Origin: UBA4658 sp038214505
Lineage (GTDB): Bacteria; Planctomycetota; Phycisphaerae; Phycisphaerales; UBA1924
DNA length: 64,000 nucleotides
NCBI GenBank assembly: GCA_038214505.1
Contig: JBBQRT010000006.1
Location: 1-64,000, forward strand
Reading direction: 5' to 3'
Shown here: positions 41,788 through 49,613 of the stretch, in pieces
Layout of the letters: every line of letters starts with the position of its first letter
Numbering within the stretch: the first letter of the stretch is position 1
Notes under the pieces: model-generated
Told to the model about the DNA's origin: nothing
Databases searched by the model: none
The model's input: only the letters and a program-made list of their open reading frames with translations
Position numbers and translations under genes: made by a program

Positions 41788-43020
41788 TTAGGGGCGGGTG
41801 TCGCTGGACCACGGATCGAGCACGCCGGATCCCGAGAGTGTCGCCGGGTCGGTCGGACTCGCCGGGGGCGTTGTCGGGATTAATCCGGGAATCGTGATCG
41901 GCACAACGCCCGGGCCCACCGGCGGGTTGAGCAGTGGCAGCGTGCCGGGTGCGGAAGCAGGACTCGAGCCGAAGTAGGCCGAAAGGAACTCGAAGATTGA
42001 CTGAGCGCCCGCCGCCTGGCCCGCCTGGTCGGCTTGGACCAGGCACGAGCCGCGGAAGAAGGCGTGCAGGAACTCCACCACGTCGCGGAAGTTCACCGTG
42101 CCGTCGATGTTGAAGTCGGCCACCACGTCGCGTACCGGAGTGGCGGCGGGGATCACATACGTCGGGGGGGTCAGGCCCCAGGCGTTGTTGAACGCCGACG
42201 GGCGACGGCCGCCGTTGGGCGAGCTGACGGTCGCGATCAGCCGCAGCTCGGGGCGGCGGGAATGCGGGTCACCGCTGGGCACCTCGATGAGCACCGGGGC
42301 CCCCGAGTCGTAGAGATTGCCCAGAATGAAGGGCCCGCCCGCGGCCGGGCAGGACAACTGGCAAGGGCTCGAGTTCCCCAGTGCGCACGGGCTGAAGACC
42401 AGGAAGTCGTTGACCGCGAAGTTGGCGGGCATCATGCCCCGGGCCATCTTGAGCGTGCCCCAGTCGCCGGACTGGAAGCACGCGCCGTCGAAGCCCCAGC
42501 CCGCCAGGATCACCTCACGCCCGGCCCGGGGCGGGTCGGTGAGCTCGACGCCGATGGGCCGGATCCCCTGCACCGGCGCGTCGAGGATGCCCACCACCTG
42601 ATCGGCGTTGTTGGGCGGCGGGGCGTCGATCCAGGCGATCACCCGGCGCTCGGTGTACACGCCATGGCAGGCGTCGCCGGCGATCGAGAGGCTGTTGGCC
42701 GCTTCGCCCGAGGGCGAGCGGCGGAACCGGACCCGCCAGGTCCGCGACTGCGGGTCGGGCATGGGGTTGCTCGGCCCGATGTCCAGGCAATGCCGGGCCG
42801 TGATGATTCTATCGGCGGCGATGAGCGTGCAGGTGCCCGAGAGCGAGCCCCCGCAGGGCCCGTTGCCCCAGTTGGTCATGAACGCCCCAACGGCGTCAAA
42901 CCGTCGGTCGCCGCACGGCACGACCGTCCCATTCGCCACCCCGCTCGCCGGTGCCGCGGCCAGGGCCGCGACAAACACACCAAGGATCGCTTTGAACGCA
43001 CCGGCTGACACGTTGGACAT
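41788..43020 (-). CDS. secreted trypsin-like (S1) serine protease with dockerin-like tail
   Basis: A 410-residue exported protease. Signal peptide (AFKAILGVFVAALAAAPASG), catalytic His in LIAADRIITARHCLDIG, candidate Asp in NADQVVGILDAPV and Ser in YDSGAPVLIE (the canonical GDSGGP is altered to YDSGAP). Cysteine pairs (CGGSLSGTC, CALGNSSPCQLSC) fit a disulfide-bonded extracellular enzyme. The C-terminal part has dockerin-like loops (DFNIDGTVNFRDVVEFLHAF and FEFLSAYFGS) followed by a Pro-rich tail. AAGGA lies about seven bases before the start. Converges with the phosphofructokinase gene. Confidence 0.8.
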   Translation of the reverse strand: MSNVSAGAFKAILGVFVAALAAAPASGVANGTVVPCGDRRFDAVGAFMTNWGNGPCGGSLSGTCTLIAADRIITARHCLDIGPSNPMPDPQSRTWRVRFRRSPSGEAANSLSIAGDACHGVYTERRVIAWIDAPPPNNADQVVGILDAPVQGIRPIGVELTDPPRAGREVILAGWGFDGACFQSGDWGTLKMARGMMPANFAVNDFLVFSPCALGNSSPCQLSCPAAGGPFILGNLYDSGAPVLIEVPSGDPHSRRPELRLIATVSSPNGGRRPSAFNNAWGLTPPTYVIPAATPVRDVVADFNIDGTVNFRDVVEFLHAFFRGSCLVQADQAGQAAGAQSIFEFLSAYFGSSPASAPGTLPLLNPPVGPGVVPITIPGLIPTTPPASPTDPATLSGSGVLDPWSSDTRP

Positions 43021-43215
43021 TCGTGGTCCTTGCTCGAAGGACGGCAGTCCTTCGCCTGGTCAGCGGCCCCTTGGCCGCGGGTAAAGACTTGCCGCCCACC
43101 GGCAAACGCATGCCGGTTCGGCCCAGTCACTCCGGGATGTCCCCACTTCGTCATCCCCTGATTCGGTCAACCATTCGAAGAGGAAGGGTTTAACCCAATC
43201 CGGGGCCGTCGTCAA

Positions 43216-43240
43216 GAAAAATGTCCCATAAACGTGGGAT
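43216..43240 (-). terminator. rho-independent terminator after the ribBA-like gene
   Basis: Reading on the minus strand, TCCCA / TGGGA (43239-43235 and 43228-43224) with a short loop, followed by CATTTTTC, 33 bases past the ribBA-like stop. A second small hairpin (ATCACC/GGTGAT, around 43251-43268) precedes it. The stem is only 5 bp. Confidence 0.45.
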
Positions 43241-43272
43241 CACCGCTCGCTCATCACCCTTTTCGGTGATTG

Positions 43273-44496
43273 CTATTCGGCGTCGAAACTTTTCCGTTCC
43301 GGTAAAATGGGGAAAAAGCCTGTAACGGCTAGACCGAACCCATCTAGGGCGGGCATTCCCCGCTTGTGGTTAGAGATGAGCCGGACGTCTCGAATTCCTA
43401 GGCTCCGGAGGATCTGAGCCCCGATTCCGTAGTCGCGCATGTGCGCCGGCAAGGCCGAGGAGACCTCGGTCAGGCCGTCTACAACTCCTGATCGGAAAGG
43501 CACTTGCAGGCTGTGCTCCAAGCCTGCCAACCCGTCGGGCCGATCGCCGGTACTGCTCGGGCGGAGATACACCACGGCTCCCCGGCCCTCCCGCTGGATG
43601 ATCCTCATTGCTTCATGCAGGGTTTCGCCTGTAGCACCATCTGGTGACGTGTCGGTCCCCAGGAACACATCGCCCAGCAGGTGGCGGCGGTGCATCCGAA
43701 CCAGTGTCGGCTCCGGCTGATGCCGGACTTCGCCGCGGTCGTCCAGATCGCCCACCCCTCCCACGCACAGGGCAACATGCGGGAGGGGATCCACTGCCGA
43801 CGCGAACGCGATGAGGTTGAACGTGCCCATCGCGGTCCGCACGGGAGTGCCCGAGGCCGGCTCCAGGCGGCGGACGAGGCTCTCCTGCCGGAGGCGGTGC
43901 TCGACGATCTGGGCCACCGAGCAGATCTTGATTCCGTGCTGGAGGGCGAGGATCTGGAGGTCGGGGAGGCGGGCCATCTCGCCGTCATCGCGCATGATCT
44001 CGATGATGCACGCCGCGGGATAGAGCCCGGCGAGGCGGCAGAGGTCGATGGAGCCCTCGGTCTGGCCCGTGCGGACCAGCACGCCGCCGGTGCGGGAGCG
44101 GAGGGGGTTGATGTGGCCCGGGCGGACGAAGTCGTCGGGGCGGGTGGCGGGGTCGATGGCCATGCGGATCGAGCGGGCCCGTTCGCGTGCCGAGACGCCG
44201 GTGGTGAAGCCGTGCTTGGGGTGACCATCGATGCTGACGGTGAATGGCGTGCCGCGTGCGGAGGTGTTGATCGATGCCTGGGGGTGCAGGTCGAGGCGAT
44301 CGCAGTCTTCCGGGGTGAGCGAGAGGCAGAGATAGCCGCGGGCGACGGAAAGGAGGAAGGTGATGGCCTCCGGGGTGACGAACTGGGCCGGGAGGACCAG
44401 ATCGCCCTCGTTTTCGCGGTCTTCGTCGTCGGTGAGGATGACCATGCGCCCGGCGCGCAGCTCGTCGAGGATCTCCGGGATGGGGCTGAAGGGCAT
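43273..44496 (-). CDS. RibBA-like protein: DHBP synthase domain with decayed GTP cyclohydrolase II domain
   Basis: A 407-residue riboflavin-pathway homologue. The N-terminal half (1 to about 205) follows 3,4-dihydroxy-2-butanone-4-phosphate synthase: TDDEDRENEGDLVLPA, GYLCLSLT, TPFTVSIDGH, RPGHINPLRS; the metal ligand corresponding to E. coli His153 is Gln (RTGQTEGSIDL, Q145). The C-terminal half keeps the GTP cyclohydrolase II outline (VRMHRRHLLGDVFLG, REGRGAVVYLRP, RDYGIGAQILRSLGI) but has lost all three zinc cysteines of HSECLTGDVFGSxxCDCG and the QEGRGIGL catalytic loop. It is therefore unlikely to hydrolyse GTP. It may act only as DHBP synthase, or have taken a new role. No other rib gene is nearby. 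Confidence 0.88.
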   Translation of the reverse strand: MPFSPIPEILDELRAGRMVILTDDEDRENEGDLVLPAQFVTPEAITFLLSVARGYLCLSLTPEDCDRLDLHPQASINTSARGTPFTVSIDGHPKHGFTTGVSARERARSIRMAIDPATRPDDFVRPGHINPLRSRTGGVLVRTGQTEGSIDLCRLAGLYPAACIIEIMRDDGEMARLPDLQILALQHGIKICSVAQIVEHRLRQESLVRRLEPASGTPVRTAMGTFNLIAFASAVDPLPHVALCVGGVGDLDDRGEVRHQPEPTLVRMHRRHLLGDVFLGTDTSPDGATGETLHEAMRIIQREGRGAVVYLRPSSTGDRPDGLAGLEHSLQVPFRSGVVDGLTEVSSALPAHMRDYGIGAQILRSLGIRDVRLISNHKRGMPALDGFGLAVTGFFPILPERKSFDAE

Positions 44497-44875
44497 GGCG
44501 GGAGGGTAGAAAGTGGCATCCGGGCGTGCCGGGCGGAGGCCATGGGATGTCGAGAAACATCGCCGGCGGCGGGGACAAACTCCCCAGCTTCACGCGTCTG
44601 CTCCCAGATTGCGTGCAAACCAAGTGAAAAGACTTGGGCAACTGCCCATAAAATCGTCACAACCCTATTGCTTAAAACGCGATTGCGGTTATGGTACCCG
44701 TGTCAGGGGGTATTCAGTACTCCCGGAGGAGAGGGCAGAGGGGGTCCGTTCATAGAGAGAGACCGTGCCTCGACGGCTACCGGATTTTCCGGTGCCCGGC
44801 GTGGTGTGTCCATCCGGTTGTTTTGCCCGCCGGTCAGCGCTCTCACCCGCCCCGGCGAGCAGGAGGCGGTTCTCC
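44497..44875. promoter_or_regulatory. divergent regulatory region with candidate promoter and overlapping hairpins
   Basis: 379-base spacer between ribBA-like (minus) and the PEP-CTERM-like gene (plus). It is more AT-rich than its surroundings. A sigma70-like pair TTGCTT (44668-44673) / TATGGT (44690-44695), spacing 16, points toward the plus gene. Two hairpins overlap: CCAAGT/ACTTGG (44620-44637) and GGGCA/TGCCC (44636-44647), so only one may form at a time. No FMN riboswitch consensus was found upstream of the ribBA-like gene. Confidence 0.4.
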
Positions 44876-45646
44876 ATGCTCTCTCTCTCTCTGCGGTCGT
44901 TGTCTGTCCTGGGTCTTAGCGTCGCCTGTGCGGCGACTCCTGCTCAGGCCACCATCCTCACCTTTAACATGGGCGTGGCCAACGGCACCAACGTGCTTCA
45001 GTCCTACGGCGACCGCGTCGGCGATCCCGGCGTCTTCCAGCCCCCGGGCTTTCAGTACGGCGGGCTGGCCGACCCGACGCCCAAGATCATCGTCGACTAC
45101 TTCGGCGCTCTGCGCCTGAGCGACGACGCCAACCTGCCTTACGGCAACCTCGAGCGCGTGCTGTACCGCGTCAACGAGGGCTCGGGCACCGGGACCATGA
45201 TGGAGTTCGTGCTCAGCAGCATCGATCCGATGTTCACCGTTCGGCTGAACTCGTTTGATCTCGCGGCACGGCTGAACCTGCTGACGAACCCGCCGCAGGA
45301 AGAAAACATCCCCGTTCGGTCTATTCGCGTGCTCGACGGGCCGGGCAACGTGCTGTTCCAGCGGATTCACCCAACGAACCTGGGCGACGGGGCGAGCAAC
45401 CCGATTCTGAACCCCGGGACGCTGATCCCCGGCACGATGCCGCTGCGTCGGAACGTCTACGACTTCGGTCCCAATGGGCTGATCGCTCCGATCATCCGCA
45501 TCCAGATCGATGTGGGGCAGATCCTCACGAAGATGGAGCGGATCGGGATCGACAACATCAACTTCTCGCAGGTGCCTGCGCCGGGTGCCGCGGGCGTGCT
45601 CGCGGGCGTCGCCCTGATGGTTGCCCGCCGTCGGCGGAACCGCTAA
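44876..45646 (+). CDS. secreted protein with PEP-CTERM-like sorting tail
   Basis: A 256-residue exported protein: signal peptide (LRSLSVLGLSVACAATPAQA), a beta-rich body (TILTFNMGVANGTNVLQSYG, SIDPMFTVRLNSFDLAARLN, PVRSIRVLDGPGNVLFQ) resembling PEP-CTERM domain proteins, and the C-terminal signal VPAPGAAGVLAGVALMVARR ending RRNR: a Pro motif, TM helix and basic end. VPAPG is the usual planctomycete form of the VPEP motif. The ATG has AGGAGG nine bases upstream (44861-44866). Exosortase would process the tail; no exosortase gene is in the window. Confidence 0.82.
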   Translation: MLSLSLRSLSVLGLSVACAATPAQATILTFNMGVANGTNVLQSYGDRVGDPGVFQPPGFQYGGLADPTPKIIVDYFGALRLSDDANLPYGNLERVLYRVNEGSGTGTMMEFVLSSIDPMFTVRLNSFDLAARLNLLTNPPQEENIPVRSIRVLDGPGNVLFQRIHPTNLGDGASNPILNPGTLIPGTMPLRRNVYDFGPNGLIAPIIRIQIDVGQILTKMERIGIDNINFSQVPAPGAAGVLAGVALMVARRRRNR

Positions 45647-45684
45647 AGAGCGGCCCCGCTGAGCCCGATCGAGGAACGCTTGAC

Positions 45685-45720
45685 ACATCCCCCGGCGCCC
45701 CTTGGCCGGGGGATGTTGCT
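45685..45720 (+). terminator. strong hairpin terminator
   Basis: Perfect 12-bp stem ACATCCCCCGGC (45685-45696) / complement (45705-45716) with an 8-base loop and TTGCTT after it, 38 bases past the PEP-CTERM-like gene. Confidence 0.7.
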
Positions 45721-45764
45721 TGAGCTCAATCCCTATGCTTGCAAGGGGAAAACGGAGGCTGGCC

Positions 45765-46589
45765 ATGCGGTTGTGGGCTGCGGTATTGAGCGCGGGCGTG
45801 TGTGCGGGTGTGCTGGCACCAGCGGTTGACGCCGCGACGGCGCGGTTTGAGCTGGACCCGGCCCAGTCCATGGCGGTGATGAACCGTCGGATCCTTCAGA
45901 GCTCGGCGGCCGTCCCAATCCCTGTCCGGGGGCGAGTGGTTGTCGATACGGCCACGGTGGGGGCGGCGGCGGTGTCGGGCATCGAGCTTGATTTTGACGC
46001 AACAGGCACGACGCTTGTGGCCGCGCCCTTCTCGCTGGTAAATGTCGCGATGTCGGCGGGGACGCTCCGATCGGTCGGCGCGGCGAGCCTCGCGGCGACC
46101 CCGGGTCCGGGATCGGGGCAACTCACGCTCGGCGATGGGACGATCGCCGCCGACGTGACGGGCACGGCGTGGCACAGCGGCACGGGCGCGGCGTGTGTAA
46201 CGCTGGAGGCCGCGTTGGTCCCCTGCATGTTCTCCATGAACCTTGCGGTCGGCGGGGCCAGGCCCGTCACGCTGATGAGCGGCGTGGTCAGCGGGCCGCC
46301 GGGGTCGCGGACGCTGCAGATGCAGGTGGGGCTGCGGGTCGTGCTGCCGGGCATCGGGACGCCGTGGGGAGAGCATCTGGTGGTCGCGTCGATCCGGGCC
46401 AGCGAGGTGGCGACGGCGCCGACATGCCGCGCGGACTTCAACTTGTCGGGAGCGGTCGAGGTCGGCGACATCTTCGCGTTTCTCAGCGCGTGGTTCGGGA
46501 ACGATCCGCGAGCAGATATCAGCGGCGACGGAGCACGGACGGTGGCGGACATCTTCGCGTTTCTGACGCTGTGGTTTGCGCGGTGCTGA
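45765..46589 (+). CDS. secreted cohesin-like/beta-sandwich protein with dockerin-like tail
   Basis: A 274-residue exported protein. Signal peptide (LWAAVLSAGVCAGVLAPAVD), a beta-sandwich-like body (TARFELDPAQSMAVMNRRIL, IELDFDATGTTLVAAPFSLV) and the C-terminal pair CRADFNLSGAVEVGDIFAFL / DISGDGARTVADIFAFLTLW, dockerin-type EF-hand loops with framing cysteines. GGAGG (45754-45758) lies six bases before the ATG at 45765. An in-frame ATG at 45735 is less likely because the signal peptide would start late. The next gene has the same tail. Confidence 0.78.
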   Translation: MRLWAAVLSAGVCAGVLAPAVDAATARFELDPAQSMAVMNRRILQSSAAVPIPVRGRVVVDTATVGAAAVSGIELDFDATGTTLVAAPFSLVNVAMSAGTLRSVGAASLAATPGPGSGQLTLGDGTIAADVTGTAWHSGTGAACVTLEAALVPCMFSMNLAVGGARPVTLMSGVVSGPPGSRTLQMQVGLRVVLPGIGTPWGEHLVVASIRASEVATAPTCRADFNLSGAVEVGDIFAFLSAWFGNDPRADISGDGARTVADIFAFLTLWFARC

Positions 46590-46649
46590 GATCGACGGGT
46601 GGGGATGACGGCCGCGACGAGGGTCGCGGGAGTGATAAGGAGCGGGGCC

Positions 46650-47288
46650 ATGAGCAAGGCAGGGCGTATGGGCGGGGCCGGACGGCTGGCGGCCGGGTCG
46701 GCCTTTCTGGCGGGAACGCTGGGGGGGGTATCCGCCCAAGCGACCAACGTGCGGTTTGTTGTCGGTGAGATGCCGGGACGGGTCGTCCACAACGACGCGT
46801 ATGTCATCGAGTTGTCTCGTCCGGCGGACATCGCCCACGCGCGTGCGCTGGTCGCGCAGGGCCCCTCCGCGGGGGCGGCGCTGGTCGTGGCGAGGATCGC
46901 CGCGGGGGGCGACGGGATCAACCGGAACTACGCGGTCGCGACGACGCCGGCCCCTGCATGGTCGTGGCGGGTCACGGAGTTCGTGGCCTTTGCCGACGTC
47001 ACGATCGAGATCCTGGATGGCTGGCCGCGGTATGTCGAGGGGGATGTCGCGGGGTGGATTCAGAACACCACCGGCCTGGTGGGGTTCTGGAACTACACGG
47101 TTACGCGGGAGCTCGGGCCGGTGTGCCGGGCCGACTTCGATAATGACAACCAGCGGACGGTCGCGGACGTGTTCGCGTTCCTGAGCGCGTGGTTCGGGAA
47201 CGACCCCCGCGCGGATCTTGACCAGGACGGCTCGCGGACGGTGGCGGACATCTTTGCGTTCCTGGGCCTGTGGTTCGCCGGGTGCTAG
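46650..47288 (+). CDS. secreted protein with dockerin-like tail
   Basis: A 212-residue exported protein with a signal peptide (LAAGSAFLAGTLGGVSAQA), a BP74/calmodulin-domain-like body (VRFVVGEMPGRVVHNDAYVI, RPADIAHARALVAQGPSAGA, WSWRVTEFVAFADVTIEILD), a resemblance to the BP74 N-terminal fold recalled from sequence pattern only, and the tail CRADFDNDNQRTVADVFAFL / DLDQDGSRTVADIFAFLGLW. AAGGAG lies seven bases upstream. Probably co-transcribed with the preceding gene, 60 bases away. Confidence 0.78.
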   Translation: MSKAGRMGGAGRLAAGSAFLAGTLGGVSAQATNVRFVVGEMPGRVVHNDAYVIELSRPADIAHARALVAQGPSAGAALVVARIAAGGDGINRNYAVATTPAPAWSWRVTEFVAFADVTIEILDGWPRYVEGDVAGWIQNTTGLVGFWNYTVTRELGPVCRADFDNDNQRTVADVFAFLSAWFGNDPRADLDQDGSRTVADIFAFLGLWFAGC

Positions 47289-47378
47289 GGGCCCGGCGCG
47301 GGGAAGCTCGCGTTATCGCAGCCGCCGGCGATCCTTGGGGCGTTCCGCGGCGTATCATCGGGTGTTCTTTGACAACCT

Positions 47379-47730
47379 GGGGCCGACACTGGCGATCGAC
47401 CGGGCTTTGCGGCGTTGTCGTACGCGTGTCCTGGAGCATGCAGGCCAGGTAAAAAGTATGCACAAAATCAGTAGCCAACAACAGCTACGCTCTGGCTGCC
47501 TAAATAAGGCAACCCGAGCCGCACACGATGCTCGATAGCGTGCGGCTTGAAGACTTCGAGCTGGCCTCAGCGGGACGTCACCAGACGTTGAGGTGAGACA
47601 TTTCTGGGGACTGGGTGTGCGGAGACGGTGTCCGTCCTGGACCCGCACACCGAGATTAAATGACGGAACACACACGTAGAGGCGGCAGCGCGGATGATCC
47701 GGCACGGGGGTTCGAATCCCCCCGGCTCCA
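47379..47730 (+). ncRNA. ssrA: transfer-messenger RNA (tmRNA)
   Basis: Rescues stalled ribosomes by trans-translation. The 5' end GGGGCCGACACTGGCGATCG and 3' end GGTTCGAATCC...CGGCTCC form the tRNA-like domain: GGGGCCG (47379-47385) pairs with CGGCTCC (47723-47729), followed by discriminator A; the CCA is not encoded. The tag frame reads GCC AAC AAC AGC TAC GCT CTG GCT GCC TAA, giving ANNSYALAA, in the middle of the RNA at the expected distance. Length 352 bases is typical. A T-rich stretch and a GC hairpin (47758-47786) follow. Antisense open frames across it are not genes. Confidence 0.93.
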
Positions 47731-48055
47731 TTTTTGTTTGTGACGGGTTTTCGATCGGGCCCCGCGGGCAATATTGCCGCGGGGCCGGGGAACGCGGGTG
47801 TGGTGCTGCGCGCTGGCGGATGAGATTCAAGAATCATGCGACCCGAGTCGCTCCGTGCCACCGAAGTTGGCTTGCCCTGAAGCAGACTTCGTTGCGTTAG
47901 GCGTGGTGTTGCCGAGTCACCGGTAGCGGCACCGAAGACCATCTCAATCTGATTGACTTCGGTGGCCCGGTAGAGCGGGGGAGTGGCATACGGATCGGCG
48001 ACTTCAACGCCACGTTCGCAGGCTGGGCGCGGGGACGCTAGAACCCGATCGGGAG
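47731..48055. other. gene-free spacer downstream of ssrA with hairpin and inverted repeat
   Basis: Holds TTTTTGTTTG directly after the tmRNA, a strong GC hairpin GGCCCCGCG...CGCGGGGCC (47758-47786) that may terminate it, and a perfect 10-bp inverted repeat GCCACCGAAG / CTTCGGTGGC (47857-47866 and 47957-47966). No gene seen. Confidence 0.5.
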
Positions 48056-48550
48056 TCAGAGCAGAAGAAGCAGCACCCAGAAAACGGTCAGCCCGGCATA
48101 TGAGTAAGCGTTGGCCCGCCAGCACGCGCGACCGAGGGACCGTGGATCGATATCTTTCCAGATGCGGCGAAGGACAAGCCGCTCGCTCAACGCGGAAGCG
48201 ACGAAGAAGGGCACGTTGAGCACGATGGCCGCGATTGGGACCATCCAGTCCTCCGGGTCCGGCATAAGCCAAGGTGCCTGCCACGTCACGGCGAGCACGT
48301 CGGAGCCGGAAGAGCTCCCGCCGCCGGTGATCAGTTGCAGCCCAGCCAAAGCGGCCCAGGTCAGCGGGACGCCGAGCAGCGTAGAGAACACATTGGCGCC
48401 GAGCGAGCCGAGGATGGCTCGACGGAATGTGATGGGGACGAGCTTTCGATACACGCCGGCCTCGGCCGCCGCGATCGGAACAAGCCCAAGCACCAACGCC
48501 GGACCTATAATCAGAAGTATCGGCACTTCGATATTGGCAAGGGTGAACAT
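48056..48550 (-). CDS. small polytopic membrane protein
   Basis: A 164-residue protein with about four membrane segments (VPILLIIGPALVLGLVPIAA, ILGSLGANVFSTLLGVPLTW, MVPIAAIVLNVPFFVASALS, AYSYAGLTVFWVLLLLL) and two conserved-looking loops (RKLVPITFRRA; SERLVLRRIWKDIDP). The ATG at 48548-48550 precedes the first helix; the open frame continues upstream through low-complexity DNA. Family not recognised. It is the only gene in a roughly 1.9-kb gene-poor stretch between ssrA and the DUF11 protein. Confidence 0.65.
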   Translation of the reverse strand: MFTLANIEVPILLIIGPALVLGLVPIAAAEAGVYRKLVPITFRRAILGSLGANVFSTLLGVPLTWAALAGLQLITGGGSSSGSDVLAVTWQAPWLMPDPEDWMVPIAAIVLNVPFFVASALSERLVLRRIWKDIDPRSLGRACWRANAYSYAGLTVFWVLLLLL

Positions 48551-49613
48551 ATGAAAATGCTGTCGCAAAGGGCCAGGCCGATCTTCCGCCTGTCGGAATC
48601 GGCGTGCTGCCCCGAGGCGTGCGGCACCGAAGTCTGATTGCCGCGCCATCGAAGTCGCGAGTCGCGATTTCGATGCTCTGCGGCCGTTGCGCAGCAAAGT
48701 CGGGTGCACCGTCGCGGTGATCGGGGCGGGCTTGGCGATAGCCCGATACTCGCGGGGGCTGGCGCGCGGGTTGAACTGAAGCGGTGTCGATGCCAAGCAC
48801 GCACGGGCCGGGGCGGCTCCGCCCCGGGCGGCGGCGGCGGCTGGCGCAAACGTCGTTGAGCGACGCGATGGCGCGAATGCTTTTAGAGGTTCGGCACGAG
48901 CGGCCGGTGGACCTGGGGGCATGGGGGCGGATGGGGGGGGACGGGGGGGGTTCTTGGCCGAGGTGCTAGGCCCGGGGCGGGTGCCGATTCTCGCGCAGGT
49001 CTTGCGCCGATTCGGGATTGGGAGCGGCGGTCGGCGGCCTGATTAGGGTGTTCGCGGGTTCGCCGCGGTGGGAAAACCTGAAATCTCGGGTCGGCTGGGG
49101 TCGACTTTCCGATAGGACAGTTCATGCTCTGGGTGGCCGCCGATGTGTTCGGGAGCGGCACGGGTACGGCGGAGCCGAGCGTTTGTTGGTCTCGCCGGTC
49201 ACCCCGGGTTTATGGGGGTTGACGCGGGCGGACGGTGGGCTTATGTTCCATACCCATCTTGTCCGGTCTCCGGACGTGCGTGTCTCCCTTATTTGTTGGG
49301 GCAAGGCCGGACGTGTCGGAGGCGGGCGAAGATCGGGCCGTCGCGAATCTGTTGCGGACTTTCCGGTCCGTGTCGCGATCAGCCTGCAGCCGAGGAAGAG
49401 TGATCGAATCGACGCTTGCGACGTTGATCTGGCGGTCAGGCCGGACGGCGTGCGGGAAGTTGGTCAATGGTTCGTTGATGCACGGCGGTTGGGGCGGCCG
49501 AGTTTGGATGGACTACACCACCCGGGAGTGCCGGGTGACAGATCTGGAAAAAGAGGCGGTTGGGCTGCGTGCCTCGTGGCGCGGGCTCGAACAAGTGCCG
49601 TAAGGAGACTCCG
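48551..49613. other. about 1 kb without a supported gene
   Basis: Open frames exist on both strands but are poor in recognisable sequence. A candidate promoter for the DUF11 lipoprotein lies at 49219-49247. A small frame near 48811 (MARMLLEVRHERPVDLGAW) is too weak to call. Homopolymer-rich G tracts occur around 48930-48950. Confidence 0.45.
49219..49247 (+). promoter_or_regulatory. candidate sigma70-type promoter of the DUF11 lipoprotein gene
   Basis: TTGACG (49219-49224), 17-base spacer, TATGTT (49242-49247). It is about 365 bases before the ATG at 49614, implying a long 5' leader if used. Confidence 0.4.

Noticed and set aside
44497..44700. FMN riboswitch upstream of the ribBA-like gene
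   Set aside because: The conserved FMN aptamer core (AGGGUGAAAUUCCC-type text) was not found in the leader on the minus strand.
47690..47730. Stand-alone tRNA gene suggested by GGTTCGAATCC
   Set aside because: This T-arm belongs to the tmRNA; no anticodon arm lies within tRNA distance, and the acceptor partner is 340 bases upstream.
47355..48800. 481-codon minus-strand open frame across ssrA
   Set aside because: It runs antisense through the tmRNA and has no domain.
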